This document shows, in pieces, positions 63,677 through 64,000 of a DNA stretch of 64,000 bases. This DNA comes from Allobosea sp. CS1GBMeth4 (GTDB lineage Bacteria > Pseudomonadota > Alphaproteobacteria > Rhizobiales > Beijerinckiaceae). Position numbers and translations under genes: made by a program. Every line of letters starts with the position of its first letter. Positions within the stretch are counted from its first letter, which is position 1. Under the pieces are notes generated by a model, which saw only the letters and a list, made by a program, of their open reading frames with translations, did not search any database and was not told the DNA's origin. Location: the NCBI RefSeq assembly GCF_900185715.1, contig NZ_FYAS01000018.1, positions 61,848 through 125,847 of the forward strand, written 5' to 3'.

Positions 63677-63937
63677 CCTTGGCTTCCTTCTCGCGTGACC
63701 CCCTCCCTCTGCTCTGACGCAAATGGTTCTCTCGGAAGCACCCAATACGAGACTCCGAACGCCATTGGAGCGGATCGGCGCATCCCAGGCGCCGAAGTGA
63801 AGCGCACCTCGAATTTGAAGCCGACCCTCCTGGCGGCTTTCCGAAGGGCAAGGTTGGCATTGTTCGGGACAACTGACGTTGCCCCTCTGCCCTAATCCAT
63901 TGTGAAGTTCGCTCTGGCCCGAGATGAGGACCAGAGG

Positions 63938-64000
63938 ATGAAGCGCAACCGCTTTTCGGACGAGCAGATCATCGGGATCCTGAAGGAGCACGAGGCCGGT
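63938..64000 (+). CDS. IS3-family transposase OrfA, 5' part (cut by window end)
   Basis: 21 codons from ATG 63938 after CCAGAGG. Reads RFSDEQIIGILKEHEAG, the same subgroup as the deleted copy at 48736. Only the HTH start is visible; the copy may be intact beyond the window. Its left inverted repeat was not identified with confidence in 63690-63937. Confidence 0.85.
   Translation, partial: MKRNRFSDEQIIGILKEHEAG

Noticed and set aside
1..64000. tRNA, rRNA, CRISPR arrays, riboswitches, phage integrase
   Set aside because: None seen on reading both strands; short RNA genes could still be missed without covariance-model searches.

Overview
The window is high-GC DNA with dense, short-spaced operons. 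TRAP and TctC-type solute uptake systems, LysR/GntR regulators and small-molecule catabolic genes are abundant. This fits a soil or plant-associated alphaproteobacterium, probably a Hyphomicrobiales/Bosea-like organism; that placement is inferred from gene content and composition only. No rRNA, tRNA or CRISPR array was seen. Four AT-richer or degraded stretches (about 8.5-9.7 kb, 34.1-39.4 kb, 44.7-48.7 kb and 52.8-53.6 kb) hold remnants, orphan regulators and an insertion element, and look like accessory DNA.

Layout. 1-8.5 kb: the end of an MscS channel gene, a Cys-rich secreted protein, a DUF900 lipoprotein hydrolase overlapping an RND efflux pair, and an MFS exporter. 8.5-9.7 kb: gene debris, in which an Opp/Dpp ATPase fragment abuts a flavin-reductase fragment. 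9.7-10.8 kb: a secreted Ntn acylase. 11.1-19.4 kb (minus strand): a catabolic operon led by a LysR regulator, with a creatinase-like M24 protein, a TRAP transporter (DctP, DctQ, DctM), DUF2848, an amidase and DUF1445. 19.8-27.2 kb: a LysR gene divergent from benzoylformate decarboxylase, aldehyde dehydrogenase and a second TRAP system. 27.6-34 kb: an aromatic ring hydroxylation and meta-cleavage cluster with a GntR/FCD regulator. 34-39.4 kb: a low-GC patchwork of a broken MFS gene, a LysR gene, an IS21-like relic, a MerR gene and an L,D-transpeptidase. 39.4-44.7 kb: LeuCD-like hydratase genes, a GntR-UTRA domain read in frame into a TctC binding protein, and an ICL/PEPM-family lyase. 45.3-48 kb: an autotransporter, followed by a deleted IS3 element. 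49.7-52.8 kb: two Tat-exported enzymes divergent from a LysR gene. 53.6-63.7 kb: a polysaccharide locus (rmlB, rmlA, Wzm/Wzt, a rhamnosyltransferase, SGNH and RgpF) with a DUF6502/DUF5666 pair. The window ends inside another IS3-type element.

Two systems stand out. (1) In the polysaccharide locus, four palindromes of the form GTGGG-N7-CCCAC occur in only two intergenic regions. One pair lies between two tiny membrane-protein genes plus rmlB and the divergent DUF6502-DUF5666 operon. The other pair lies upstream of the Wzm-Wzt-glycosyltransferase-rmlA operon. This suggests one regulator, possibly the DUF6502 protein, controlling surface glycan synthesis. (2) In the LeuCD/lyase cluster, matching TGTWTT-N6-AATACA sites precede both leuC and the gntR-tctC gene. 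The gene set resembles an alkylmaleate hydratase plus alkylmalate lyase module (dimethylmaleate type), controlled by an unusual regulator/binding-protein fusion.
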